A stretch of 64,000 nucleotides of DNA, from the NCBI GenBank assembly GCA_905116865.2, contig CAJHNH020002446.1, forward strand, positions 1,795,060 to 1,859,059, read 5' to 3'. Each line of letters starts with the position of its first letter. The first letter of the stretch is position 1. The notes under the pieces were generated by a model that saw nothing but the letters and a program-made list of their open reading frames with translations, had not been told where the DNA came from and did not search any database. The translations under genes and the position numbers were made by a program. This document shows positions 24,069-39,000 of the stretch, one piece after another. Source of the stretch: Candidula unifasciata (taxonomy: Eukaryota; Mollusca; Gastropoda; Stylommatophora; Geomitridae).

Positions 24069-27000
24069 CTGAAATGTGAGAAGATAAATTAGTGAAGGTA
24101 TGAATAAAGACAGAGAAGGATGTTATCATATCTTACAGCATGTCTCTTACCACACACTTCTCTTACCACACACTTCTCTTACCACACACTTCTCTTACCA
24201 CACACTTCTCTTACTGCACAGCATTCTTCAAACCCCACATGTCTCTTACCACACACTTCTCTTACTGCACAGCATTCTTCAAACCCCACATGTCTCTTAC
24301 CACACACTTCTCTTACTGCACAGCATTCTTCAAACCCCACATGTCTCTTACCACACACTTCTCTTACTGCACAGCATTCTTCAAACCCCACATGTCTCTT
24401 ACCACACACTTCTCTTACTGCACAGCATTCTCCAAACCCCACACGTCTCTTACTACACCATTCTCCTATCCCACAGCATTCTTCAAACCCCACAATTCTT
24501 TTCCAAACTACACAAGTCCCCTACACACAACTGTCTCCCACGGGAACACAATGCCCTAATGTACAACACTTTCCTACCACACAACAGCCCCCAAAGACAT
24601 GACTCTCCTGCAATTTATCACCTATTTACTACACACTCTCTGTCTACCACACTACACCTGTCTACCACACTACACCTGTCTACCACGCTACACCTGTCTA
24701 CCATGCTACACCTGTCTACCACGCTACACCTGTCTACCACGCTTCACCTGTCTACCACGCTACACCTGTCTACCACATTACACCTGTCTACCACACAACA
24801 ACTGACTACCACATTTCACCTGTCTACCACGCTTCACCTGTCTACCACGCTTCACCTGTCTACCACGCTACACCTGTCTACCACGCCACACCTGTCTACC
24901 ACGCCACACCTGTCTACCACACTACACCTGTCTACCACACTACACCTGTCTACCACGCTACACCTGTCTACCACGCTACACCTGTCTTCCACACTACACC
25001 TGTCTAAAACGCTACACCTGTCTACAACATTACACCTGTCTACCATATATCACTTATCTACTACATAATATCTATATACCACACTACAACTGTCTATCAT
25101 ATATCACATGCCTATCCCACTACCCCTGTCTATTACACTACTTCTGTCTACTACACTACCCCTGTCTACTACACTACACCTGTCTGTCACACTACACTTG
25201 TCTACCACACTACACCATTCTACCTCACTACACTTGTCTACCACACTCACCCGTCTACCACACTCACCCGTCTACCACACTACACCTATCTACAGCACAA
25301 AACATGTCTACCACACTACACTTGTCTACCACACTACACTTGTCTACCACATTACACTTGTCTACCACACTACACCCGTCTACCACACTACACCCGTCTA
25401 CCACACTACACCTGTCTAGCACACTACACCTGTCTACCACACTACACCTGTCTACCACACTACACCTGTCTACCACACTACACCTGTCTACCACACTACA
25501 CCTGTCTACCACACTACACCTGTCTACCACACTACACCTGTCTACCACACTACACCTGTCTACCACACTACACCTGTCTACCACACTACACCTGTCTACC
25601 ACACTACACCTGTCTACCACACTACACCTGTCTACCACACTACACCTGTCTACCACACTACACCTGTCTACCACACTACACCTGTCTACCACACTACACC
25701 TGTCTACCACACTACACCTGTCTACCACACTACACCTGTCTACCACACTACACCTGTCTACCACACTACACCTGTCTACCACACTACACCTGTCTACCAC
25801 ACTACACCTGTCTACCACACTACACCTGTCTACCACACTACACCTGTCTACCACACTACACCTGTCTACCACACTACACCTGTCTACCACACTACACCTG
25901 TCTACCACACTACACCTGTCTACCACACTACACCTGTCTACCACACTACACCTGTCTACCACACTACACCTGTCTACCACACTACACCTATCTACCACAC
26001 TACACCTCTCTACCACACTACACCTATCTACCACACTACACCTGTCTATCACACTACACCTATCTACCACACTACACCCGTCTACCACACTACACCATCT
26101 ACAGCACAAAACCTGTCACACAACATCTATCTACCACACCATACCTGTCTACCACACCACACCTGTTTAGCATGCACACCTGTCTACCACACCACACCTG
26201 TATAGCATGCCACACCTATCTACCACACTACACCCGTCTACCACACTACACCATCTACAGCACAAAACCTGTCACACAACATCTATCTACCACACCATAC
26301 CTGTCTACCACACCACACCTGTTTAGCATGCACACCTGTCTACCACACCACACCTGTATAGCATGCCACACCTGTCTAGCACACCACACAGAAGTACCTT
26401 ACCTCTCAACAGCGTCGTTGTAAGCCCACTGGCCACAAATACAAAAGAGAGGGTTGGGCGTTTCCTTGGGTGTAGGCACAAATTCTTTCACATGTTCCAT
26501 GGACACCCTGCCTTTCTTACCCTTCCAAGTGGGATCTGTCTCTTGGGACAAAACATGGGTCACTGAAAACCTGGCACAGCGGGACGGAGAAGAAATATTC
26601 TTTTAAATATCTGTCAGGCAGAATAACATATGATACACAAACAGGTAAACTTTATTTTCAGAGTCACAAATTTGGCACACATGCCACTTTTACACTTGGC
26701 CGTTGGAAGCACTCATCTTTTGCACACCAACTTTATTAAGTCTACAAAGCATCTTATGTTCAAAGCAACATAAATATTATGAATATAAAGTGAAAACATA
26801 AAAGCATAAAGGGCAAATGCATACATAAAACACATCTGCACACCCACACACAAAAAAGGAGAGAGGGGGGAACCTTCATTTTTCATTTTAGTTTAAAACA
26901 ATGTTTCTCTGATAGTTAAAAAAAACCCATAAAATATGTTGTATAATTTCACCAGCAGCCTACCAAAGAAATGATATCAACATACTACTTACTACAAAAA

Positions 27001-30000
27001 TGAATCCTTTTAAATGAAGTATACAAACCACAAAGTTTGGGCATAGTAATAAGGACTGTCCAAGCTGGGTTACTTATCATACACAAAACACCTCTTTTTA
27101 TGTGAGCTGAACCGGTCAGAATAGAGATGGACAATCTCATGTTGTGTAAACAAAGAGAATAGAGACTAACAATTCTGCATTGTGCAAACAAAAGGATCAT
27201 GTGGTTAACCTAAGACATTCTGGTGAGATGTGGAAGCGTTACACTTAACTATGTTTTCTCTGTATTCCAGCTGAAAGAATTTATGCATGTAGTCCTGTAA
27301 ATGTTGGCACAGATTCTGTTGGAATTACTTTTTTTAAGGCAATGTGTGGGTGTTTAAAACAGTGAAATTGGGTCAGGTCAATATTTTTTGGAAAAGTTTG
27401 TTTTTACACACCTTAGTATGTCTTCTGTCAGATTAAGTATTTGTTTTTCTTTTCTTTAATGCAATATTAATAATTTACTGAGCTAACCCAAGCTGTGAAA
27501 TTATTTGTTAATTGAAATATGTTACGAAATTGCCGTTTTTCGCACATTGGCAATGTCATTTCCACAAGGAGATAATTGTATGTATTATATACCATTATAA
27601 GCGTAAATACGCCCCCCTGCATTATTCGGCAGGAATTGTAATCATGGTATTTCAACAGCCGGGATGAAATCAACACCCATTGCTGTGATGGAAAAGATGG
27701 CGATGACTCAAACACTGACAGAATGAAGAGACTCAAAGATACTAATACAAGCAGAAAAGTTTCTTAGCATGCCTGAACACCCTATGAAAGAAAGATTCCA
27801 AAATCTTGCAATGGGGCGACTAAAAAGAAGCAGTTTCATCCACCAGGCCCAACAACTCTGCAGGCAAACCAATGATCTGCCGGCAACAAATAGCCCCTTT
27901 AATGCTATTCCAGATCAGACACCTTGGAAAGAGGATTATAAGCTGCCATTACACATCACAGAAGTGAAAGGACAAAAAAGAACAAAAACGGTATGCAGCG
28001 TAAAACAGCCACCCTAGCTCTACTTGATGACAAATACCCACATAATCTTTGGGTTTGTGTCTATACGGTTGGGTTAGCAACAAAATGCAAGCAGAAATGG
28101 AGGAGCAGGAGTGTATATTGAGCATCCAAATAATACCAGCCAAAATACCTACGGGACAGTACTGTCACAACTAAAATGCAGAAGTTCAAGCCGTCACAAT
28201 AGCAGCAGAGAAACTGTTAAATATACGTCCTATTTCACAAACTGAAGTATTTCTGACAAATGCAAGAGCGGTGCTTCAGGCACTCCAGTCTGGACAACTA
28301 TCTGGTATACGAACACCACTCTCCAAACTAGGCAGCCAGTGTAAGGTAACTATGCAAGGGATACTATCCCAGTGTGGAGTTCTTGGAAATGAAAGAGCTG
28401 ATAAACTAGCTAAGAAAGGTGCAAATGAAGAAGAACCTGACGTACCAGTTTCAACGTAAAAAATCTCAAAATCTACAATTGGAAAATTCTTCGCAAGCAA
28501 AGAAAGGTCTACCAGAGCGTCGTTAACATTACAGAAAAGTGGGACTGCAACGCAGCTAACATGCTTGCTCCTAGCGTTGCTAGAATTCTGGCAGTCATTG
28601 ATTCTGTATCATCGTGTTCTTGTACTCAAACACAAGAGCGTTTGTGAAACAAAGTTTTTGTTTTTGTGCACTAGTCGGAAAGCTACAAAACTGTCTAAAA
28701 ATATTTGCAAAATTTTAAAAAACTAAGTAGAAAAGAAATGGTAAGTAATACCACAAAAATGTTATGTAATTGTCTAGAAGGGCTATAAGTGTATACATAT
28801 ACAAATAAATTGAGCCTGTACAAATAGTGGTTTTAAACATATCACAAGAAGTCCAATATCGATGAATGTTGTTTATCTCGGTTTCCATAGTAACCATTGA
28901 GTGTACAGTTTGACAGTATTTTATTGATTTCAGGTCTTTAATATAAAACCCTTTATTATACCAGAACATAGAAATTAAATAGTATGCAATATAGATTTAA
29001 AAGGGAACAATGGTTTGAGCTACAAACAAAATGACAAATTGTAAGGAGGGTTGGATGCTTTGAGTGCTTTGTAGCGACAGGGGAAGACACTCAGGCAGTG
29101 TATGCTGATTACCTGGAGAATGTCTTGGTGAGCTCCTCTAGCTGGTCGCGCCAGATGATATCTTTCTGTGTTTTATTGTAGAAGACCAACTTCACTGGGC
29201 TGTGGAGGCAGAATAAGCAAATGGAGGTGATAAACGTTGCTAGAAGTCCTTCAACAGGCGGAGCTGACACACCCCGGTCTGTCATTACATGACAGCAGGA
29301 TTGCATGACAGCAGGATTTCATGACAGCAGGATTACATGACAGCAGGATTTCATGACAGTAGGATCACATGATAGCAGGATCACATGACAGCAGAATCAC
29401 ATGACAGCAGGACCACATGACAGCAGGACCACATGACAGCAGGATCACATGACAGCAGGATTATATGACAGCAGGATTTCACGACAGTAGGATCACATGA
29501 CAGCAGGATCACATGACAGCAGGATCACATGACAGCAGGATTTCATGACAGCAGGATCACATGACAGCAGGATTTCATGACAGCAGGATCTCATGACAGC
29601 AGGATCACATGACATAAGGATCACATGATAGCAGGATCACATGGCAGCAGGATCCCATGACAAGATAATGTGATCACATGACAGCATGTTTACATGATAG
29701 CATGATCACATGACAAGATAACATGATTACATAACAACATGTTTACACTACAGCATGATCACAAGACATCAAGATCATATGTCACATGCTAACAAGATAC
29801 TACTGTAGAAGGCTGGGTCCAGTTGGCAGGCCCAGGTTAGTTATTAAAAAAAGCTTCCTGGATTTAAACCCAAGACCTTCAGGCTACCAGGCAAATGTTT
29901 AGGTGGCCTGCTCGTTATTTATTCCTAGCTACCAGGGGATTTTGAACACGCACAATGCATACGCAAATCCTTCACGTTTGTCATCCTTGTCCAATGTGTT

Positions 30001-33000
30001 TACATTAGGCACTGTTAACACTCTTTACAGTCGGCATTATTAGCCAAACTCTATTATGCTGCCGGGTTCCACAAGGGCGATTTGGCAGCAAACTGCCTTG
30101 CATTGGTTTGAACTGTGGTACTGAGACCTGACCGTTTAGAAAGTAACAGCAAACAAATGAAAATGAAATTTCCCTAATAAAATCACAAATAGCCACAAAA
30201 TACTGGTTAGTTCTGCAATGTTCTGAAAAGGACAGGCAACTTATCTATTTAGAAATCAACATTCACAAAGGGTAGGGGGGAACGGTGGTGTAATAGTTAG
30301 ATGCTTGGTTGCCGGCTCAAATATTTTGGGTTTAAATCTGCATCAAGTCAGATTTTACAAAAGATAATTAACAAGGTTCCCAGGCCAATCCAGTCCAAAC
30401 TGGGTCTGGGATGTACAACCACAGGTACAGATAAAAAGTCTAGCATCCTATTGCCGGTCCACCAATGGCGTGAAATGAGACCATTTATCCTTTATAGCAG
30501 TGCTCTTTAACTCAAGGCCCACGGCCCGCTGGTGGGCTGCAGGAAAAGTCCCGTGGGCCGCCCAACAAAATTCTGCTTTTTAAGGTAATGAGGTAGGGTA
30601 AGTGGTTTTTCTCTTCCAGTCTGTGGGATTTACACATCAAGGACTTCCTAGATAGGTCAATAGTAAAAACCAAACAGAGATATTGAATGAATGTTATTAT
30701 CTCCATTTTCATCTTTCGTTCATCAGATAGGACTGTACATACATCAGAAACAATGCTCCAGCCAAACACATCAGACTGTCTAACTTCTAAGCAGCAGCAG
30801 ATGCCGCATTCGTTGAAAACTGTCATTTTACTGACATGAGATTTGACAAATGTACTGCTATTTACATTTTTTGTTGTTTTATGCTTGTTTCCACTGTTTT
30901 GCTGGGTCGTGAAACAATTTCCACTGTTTTGGTGGGCTATGAAACAATTTTCACTATTTTGGTGGGCCATGAAATAATTTCCACTATTTTGGTAGGTTAC
31001 GAAAAAATTTCCAGTTTTGGTGGACCATGAAACAATTTCCACTGTTCTGGTGGACCATGAAACAATTTTCACTATTTTGGTGAGCCACGAGTCTAAAAAA
31101 GGTTGAGAAACACTGCCTCATATGCCACATCCTCCATTATCTTTCTCCCCAGAGTAGCTATAGACAAGAAGCACCTCCTGCATGAAGCCCTGGGTAGATC
31201 TAATGGTCACATACTTGAAAAGAGGTAGGTCTTGGATGGTGCAAGCAATTAGACATGCATACATGCTTGATAAATTTGGGTGAGGAGAGGAGTGAATCAA
31301 AGTGTCCAAGCAAGAATCTGATTTGCGAGTTCTAATCACTACAGGTCCTGAGTGCAGGAACGGGCCAGCTGGTGCTGCAGAATCAGAAGTGCAACACATG
31401 ATTTGTGACAATTCCTGCCCGGGTGATCTGATTATACAGATGATTCTGTGCTGTAAACGAAGTGCATGGGGGTTCATAGCAAAAGCGAATGGATGTTGGT
31501 TGGTGCAGCAAAGCCTGGCATATGATATCACAACGTCTAGTTTGAGAATGGAGGTGGAGGCAGAGACTGCTGCCTTTCGTTGGCTTGATAATCAGCTGTA
31601 CATGCATATTGTAACTGTAGTTGACTCACAGAGTGTGCGGAGTAAAGTGGAGACTGGTATGATCCATGCACAGTGGCAAGCATTGTTTCAGAAGTTCCAG
31701 GTAGTAAGCAACCTTTGCATATTTTCTGCAGGTCATGGTAGTGTGTTAGGTGTTGAGAAGGCAGATAGACTGGCTGGTTCTGCACCACTTGGAGGTGAAA
31801 TGATGTATGACAAGCTAGACGTTGTGAGGGCCCCTTGAGAGTGAATGACCAGTGAGGAAGCAGATAATTATGGTCTGAGGAGAATGGCACTGTGAGAAGT
31901 TACCAGGAGATTTGGCCCCAATGCACAAGGCAAAAGAGAAACTGATATATAATCAGACATTTACTGGTGCCATTGGAACTGGAATACTCTGCTTGTTGTG
32001 GAGGATGAGAACAGAGCACTTATGCAAGTGTCTTAAGTGCTGTGATGTCGATTCTTAATTCAATATTTATTCTCTCCAGAATACCATGATGCATAATTTA
32101 GCCAAATTACTGATATCTCAGAATTCAAGACAGAATGCTGTTTATGAGACAGTATGCTGTTATGAGACAGAATACTCTTTATGAGACGGAATTCTTTTTA
32201 TGAGACAGAATGCTGTTTATGAGAGAGTGTTGTGTGCTAAATCAGTCAGCACACTACCAAGTGTCTAGCAGGTACTCTTCAGCTTCCTCTCTTAGAAATA
32301 GAACTCGACGACGATGACACCGTCATACATGTTTATTTAACAGGACACATGACACAAATGCAGAGACGTAGTTACTGATCACAGTTGACATTCGCACATC
32401 GTCCATTTGTCCTCACTCGCTCTCTATGTCTCAATTAGTAGCGGCCTCTCCTTGACTACTACAGCTCCAAGAACTACGGCGTCCCACACTCTGGACGCGT
32501 CGTACAGCTGAACAGGACGACTTCTCCCATTCACTAGACCTTGATAATAATTCAGCATACACCACGGCTGACTGGAGCCGGACTCCCCTTGCCGTACTCC
32601 GAAACCAGGTACTACTGGCCTTCCGTCCCCTGGACTTACTTTGCCAGCGGGACCATATCTTCTTAGTACCGCAACCTCGACACTCACTCAGACCTAAATG
32701 CCTGATAGTCGTACGGTATTCTAGCCTGTTAGACTCGCGAGAGATATCACGGACCCTGACTTGGGCTCTGACTCTCGATTTCTCTCTCTCTCTCTCTCTT
32801 CTCTCTCGACTGTTTCTCGATTCCCTCCCGAGTGGCTACTCAGCCCTCCAATTTATCCCCCTCAAATCCGTGTAGGTGGATGATGTCTACACGAGAGGCA
32901 CGCTCGTATGGGCGTTCTCGTGAATCATGATCCTGTGGGTGTTCTCGGGACTCACGCTCATGTGAGCGTTCTCGAGGATCACACTTATGTGGGTGGCTGA

Positions 33001-36000
33001 TGTTACCTGAATATCACGCTGTCACTTAATTCACACTTTCTCTATCTCGTTATCCCTGCTATCAGCCCCCCTACACAGAAACCTACGCGTCCACTTTCTC
33101 TCGTGCATGCTTGCCTTGTGCATGAATAGACATTTTCACGGGTCTCCTCTTAATACTCGGACCATGTTGACACTCTTCCCCCCGTGAACTTACAGACAGT
33201 ACTGACCTCCTACTGACCCTTCACGCAATATCACACTTTACCCAAATCAGCGCGCAACAGATAGAATGCTGCTTATGAGACAGAATGCTGTCTATGAGAC
33301 AGAATGCTGTTTATGAGTCAGAATGCTGTTTATGAGACAGAATGCTGTTTATGAGACAGAATGCTGTTTATGAGACAGAATGCTGTTTATGAGACAGAAT
33401 GCTGTTTATGAGACAGAATGCTGTTTATGAGACAGAATGCTGTTTATGAGACAGAATGCTGTCTATGAGACAGAATGCTGTCTATGAGACAGAATGCTGT
33501 TTATGAGACAGAATGCTGTTTATGAGACAGAATGCTGTTTATGAGACAGAATGCTGTTTATGAGACAGAATGCTGTTTATGAGACAGCTCTCCTCCTTGC
33601 TCAGATCAGTGTTTCATGTTTGCTACTTTCAACGAGAAGGAGAAGAAGAAACACTTACAAGTTGGAGTTACTGAGGGTATACAAGGAGTAGACGATGAGC
33701 TGGATCATGGAGGTAAACCCGGTGCCAGCAGCAAACATCACTAGGTGGCTGGTCTTCTCCAAGCGACCCAGATCAAAGTTGCCGTCAAAGTTGCTCAACT
33801 GGACCTTCTCTCCTGCAAGACAGAAAGTGACAACGTTACGTCCAGCCTGATTAAATCAATCCAGAGACCTGGCAAAGCAAACGCAAACCATTATACCAAC
33901 CTTAGTATCTTTATTATTTTTATTTTTCAGTCACGGAAACAAAAAAAAATGGACATAGCTCAAGAAATTAAGATGCAAAACCAGAAACTCAAGAGAACAC
34001 AGAAATTTAAGATGCAAAAAACCACCAGCTTAAGATATGAGAACACAGATACTTAAGATACAATACCACAAACTCAAGATGCAACACCACAAACTTAAGA
34101 TGCAAGAACACAGACATTTAAGATACAAAACCAGAACCTTAAGATGCAAGAACACAGACATTAGTCACAAAATCACAAACTCAAGATACAAAAACACAGA
34201 CATTTAAGATACAAAACCCCAAACTCAAAATGTAAGAACAGACATATAAGATACAAAACCACAAAATCAAGATACAAGAACACAGACATTTAAGATACAA
34301 TACAACAAACTCAAGATACAAAAACAAAGACATTAAGATACAAAACCACAAACTCAAGATATAAGAACAGACATTTCAGATACAAAACCACAAACTCAAG
34401 ATACAAGAACAAAGACATTTTAGATACAAAACAACAACCTCAAGATATGAGAACACAGACATTTAAGATACAAAACAACAAACTCAAGATATAAGAACAC
34501 AGACATTTAAGATACAAAACAGAAAACTCAAGATATAAGAACACAGACATTTAAGATACAAAAACCACAAGCTTAAGATACAAGAACATAGACATTTATG
34601 ATACAAGAGAGCTATATAACTCTCTTACTCTGGGAGCACTCCCCTCCCCCCACCCCAAAAAAAAACAACAACCTGGAATTCCAGATCTTAAAAAAATCCC
34701 TAAAAAAGCAAAAACAAACATTCTCACAAATAAACTGATAAACAATTTACTTATCTACATTTCCCCCAAAATATATAAAGACATTTGAATGGAGTAATCA
34801 ATAAACATGAATAATATGTAGCTTTAAATGAAATACATTCCCTAGGATTTAAAGAAAAACATGCATCAGGAGACCTATGCCATGACCCCATTACCTCTAT
34901 CAATGAGGCTAACAGGAAAATTTTACTTCTTCTAAACAGGTCAATACAGACAAGTCAGAAAAGTGACATTCATGGAGAAAATGTCAGTTTCGTCACCTCT
35001 TTTGACAAAAGGGTAGACACTATACCACAGGCAATCAAGATGCAAGAACAAAAACTTAAGACCCAAGAACACAGACATTTAAGACACACGATCCAGATAT
35101 TTAAGACACAGGAATACAACATTTAAACCTACCTGACTTAAGGCTAGTAATCCAAGGAGAAATAACTCCACCTTTGTACACCTTGATCATCAGGTAGATG
35201 GTTTTCCCACGGGCAATGCTCATGTCTAGATGTGGTCTTGTTAAAGATGGTGACACAGCAGTATAAGAACGAGCTATTTCCATACCTGTATGAAGAGGAA
35301 GATATGAAAATCACAGAACAGAGCATAAATTAGCTTGTCAGAAACACGCAGACCAGATGTGTGAGACTTAGAATGGGACACAACTCAGAGCACACCAACA
35401 TCGTATGAGTCTCAGTTGCTCCGTGCTTGTGCAGTAGCAAAGCAAACCCCAGCACATGTCTTACATGATTGTCTAGTCTTTGCCAGTCAGAGAGAGATCT
35501 GGCCCACAGAGCAACCCAACGAGACAAACTAGGGTCACCTGTAAAGAGCTCAAGCACAAAGTTCTGTTTGTGATTCACAGTGGAATAGTAAACATACCAA
35601 ACATTGATCAGTGAAGAAGATGTCAAACATACGCCTGTGAAACGGGATGCCTGAGAAAAGTCACCAACTTAACCATCCGAGACAAAACTTAGAAATGATA
35701 TTATCAGACAGAATATAGGAACAACAACATGCAGCAAATTCATTAAAATAACAGAAGATCAGATGGTTTGGTCACCTCATTACAATGCAGCCCCAACAAC
35801 TACCAACGCAGGCGCTACACATGGAAAAATCTTATGTGAAAACAAGAGGACCCCAAGGAGAAGATGGACTGATGACATCAAAGACCTTCTACATCCTTGC
35901 TGAATGACCACAGACATTGCTTCTGTTCAACAAATGGATTGCAAACTGTTCCTCCCCAAGTAGTTTAGGGGCAAAAGTAAACACTGATGATGACGAAATA

Positions 36001-39000
36001 ACAGAAATAAATGTTTAAAGCATAAAAGAAAACTCTGTCAAAACAATACAAATGTGTTCAAAGTGTAGAACCAAATAATTACAATGTTGTCAAGTTTTAA
36101 TAAAATAGAACAAAACTCCACTTTGATTCTTGGCCATTTGCTGGAAAAGAATTACATTTATGAAGTGCAACAAAAGTCTGCCAAGAAACCCAGGATCATC
36201 ACAGCATGAACACCTGTACTATTTCATCAGGGAGATACCCCTGGCGCGGTGGTGGAGATACCCCTGGCGCGGTGGCGGAGATACCCCTGGCGCGGTGGCA
36301 GAGGTATGCCTGGTGCTGTGGCAGAGATACCCCTGGCGCGGTGGCAGAGATACCCCTGGCGCGGTGGCAGAGATACCCCTGGCGCGGTGGCGGAGATACC
36401 CCTGGTGCGGTGGCAGAGATACCCCTGGCGGGGTGGCCCCTTGTGCAGTGGCAGAGATACCCTTGGCGCGGTGGCAGAGATACCCCTAGCGGTGGCGGAG
36501 ATACCCCTGGCGCGGTGGCAGAGTGTAGGTACCCTGGTGTGCCGGTGGCAGAGATACCCCTGGCGCGGTGGCGGAGATACCCCTGGCGCGGTGGCGGAGA
36601 TACCCCTGGTGCGGTGGCGGAGGTACCCCTGGCGCGGTGGCGGAGGTACCCCTGGTGCGGTGGCAGAGATACCCCTGGTGCGGTGGCAGAGATACTTCTG
36701 GTGCGGTGGCAGAGATACCTCTGGCGCAGTGGCAGAGATACACCTGGCGCAGTGGAAGAGATACCCCTGGCGCGGTGGCGGAGATACCCCTGGCGCGGTG
36801 GCAGAGATACCCCTGGCGCGGTGGCGGAGATACCCCTGGCGCGGTGGCAGAGGTACGCATGGTGCGGTGGCAGAGATACCCCTGGCGCGGTGACGGAGAT
36901 ACTTCTGGTGCGGTGGCAGAGATACCTCTGGCGCAGTGGCAGAGATACACCTGGCGCAGTGGAAGAGATACCCCTGGCGCGGTGGCGGAGATACCCCTGG
37001 CACGATGGCAGAGATACCCCTGGTGCAGTAGTGGAGATACCCCTGGCGCGGTGGCCGAGAAGCCCCTCACGGGGTGGTGGAGATGCCCCTGGTGCAGTGG
37101 CAGAGATACCCTTGGCGCGGTGGCGGAGTTGGCCCCGGTGTGGTGGCCGAGATACCCCTGGTGCAGTAGCAGAGATAACCTTGGTGCGGTGGCGGAGTTA
37201 GCCCTGGCGCGGTGGCAGAGATAACCATGCTGCAGAGTTTTTATTTTAAGATTTAAAGCAATTAATTTCAAAATACTTTTACCAAGGCTGCTAGCAAAAT
37301 TTACTCTAGAAATAAGTTTGAAAAACAGCAGAGTAGATCAGAATATAGAGAGCTTCCGCCTACTTGTATCCACCTTCTACCTGTACATATCAATTACTTG
37401 CAGACGCTGACTACCTGCACACACCACCTTCTTGCAGGCATTGTCTGCTTGAAATCACCATCTGCCTGCGCACATCGACTACCTGCACACACCCTCTAAC
37501 TGTACACATCAACCTGTACACACTATCTACCTGTATACATCATCTACCTGTACACACCCCCTACCTGTACACATCATCTACCTGTACACATCATCACTAC
37601 ATGTTACCTTTTGGGGGTTTCTTTTTAACCCTAACATCCTCGTCGCTGTCATAAGAACTTTCAGTTCTAGTGGTGTCCTGCAGACGTTCTGAAAGGTGAC
37701 CACCCACATATATATGTCAAGCTGGTGTTCATTATCAACTGTTCAACAAGTATACTCAACTGACAAATGAACTACGGAAGTCAGTGGCGGACAGTCAACA
37801 GATCAGTGACAGATGATGTAACATCTGCAGAGATGTGTCCCTGCCATGTCTTAGTTGAGGTTACAACTTCACTGCCATCAGGTCACCCCATACTTGCTCC
37901 GTTCCGTCGCTAGTGAAAATCAAATCAAATGTCCCTTACTGTCCTATTTAAAAAAACTGGTAAACAAACAATTAGTCCAGGCACAATCCAGAAATACGTG
38001 AATGCATATCCAGTCTAAACTTTATTCCACTGGCAACATGAGAATCCTCCATCAGTCAACATGAGAATTATTTCTTGGTCAACAAAAGAATCCTCCATCA
38101 GTCAACATGAGAATTATTTCTTGGTCAACAAAAGAATCCTCCATCAGTCAACATGAGAATTATTTCTTGGTCAACAAAAGAATCCTCCATCAGTCAACAT
38201 GAGAATTATTTCTTGGTCAACAAAAGAATTCTCCATCAGTCAACATGAGAATTATTTCTTGGTCAACAAAAGAATTCTCCATCAGAAGATAAGAATTCCT
38301 CAGCCAACATGAGTCGACAGAGCACATGAGAATTATTTCTTGGTCAACCCTTAGTTAACATGAGAATCTCCATCTGTCAACATGAGAATTATTTCTTGGT
38401 CAACAAAAGAATCCTCCATCAGTCAAGATAAGAATTCTCTGTCAGCCAACATGAGAATACTCCCTCAGAGCACATGAGAATCCTCCATCATTTAGAACAA
38501 GGCCTTCCCTTAGTCAACATGAGAATCCTTCCTGGGTCAATGTTAGAATCCTCCCTAAGTCAACATGAGAATCCTTCCTGGGTCAATGTTAGAATCCTCC
38601 CTAAGTCAACATGAGAATCCTTCCTGGGTCAATGTTAGAATCCTCCCACAAGTCAAGTCACACGAGAATCCTTCCTGGGTCAATGTTAGAATCCTCCCTA
38701 AGTCAACATGAAATCAACACCTCCCTAAGTCAACATGAGAATCCTTCCTGGGTCAATGTTAGAATCCTCCCTAAGTCAACATGAGAATCCTTCCTGGGTC
38801 AATGTTAGAATCCTCCCTAAGTCAACATGAGAATCCTTCCTGGGTCAATGTTAGAATCCTCCCTAAGTCAACACGAGAATCCTTCCTGGGTCAATGTTAG
38901 AATCCTCCCTAAGTCAACACGAGAATCCTTCCTGGGTCAATGTTAGAATCCTCCCTAAGTCAACACGAGAATCCTTCCTGGGTCAATGTTAGAATCCTCC

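Noticed and set aside
24100..26170. Thr/Leu/His-rich and Cys/Val/Asp-rich frames of 280-322 codons
   Set aside because: 18 bp satellite in an intron. Both strands are open.
29285..29700. Possible CRISPR-like array
   Set aside because: Units are directly adjacent with no unique spacers, and the setting is an intron of a eukaryotic gene.
36206..37271. Frames of 214-331 codons rich in Trp, Arg and Pro
   Set aside because: 23 bp GC-rich minisatellite. Many overlapping frames on both strands.
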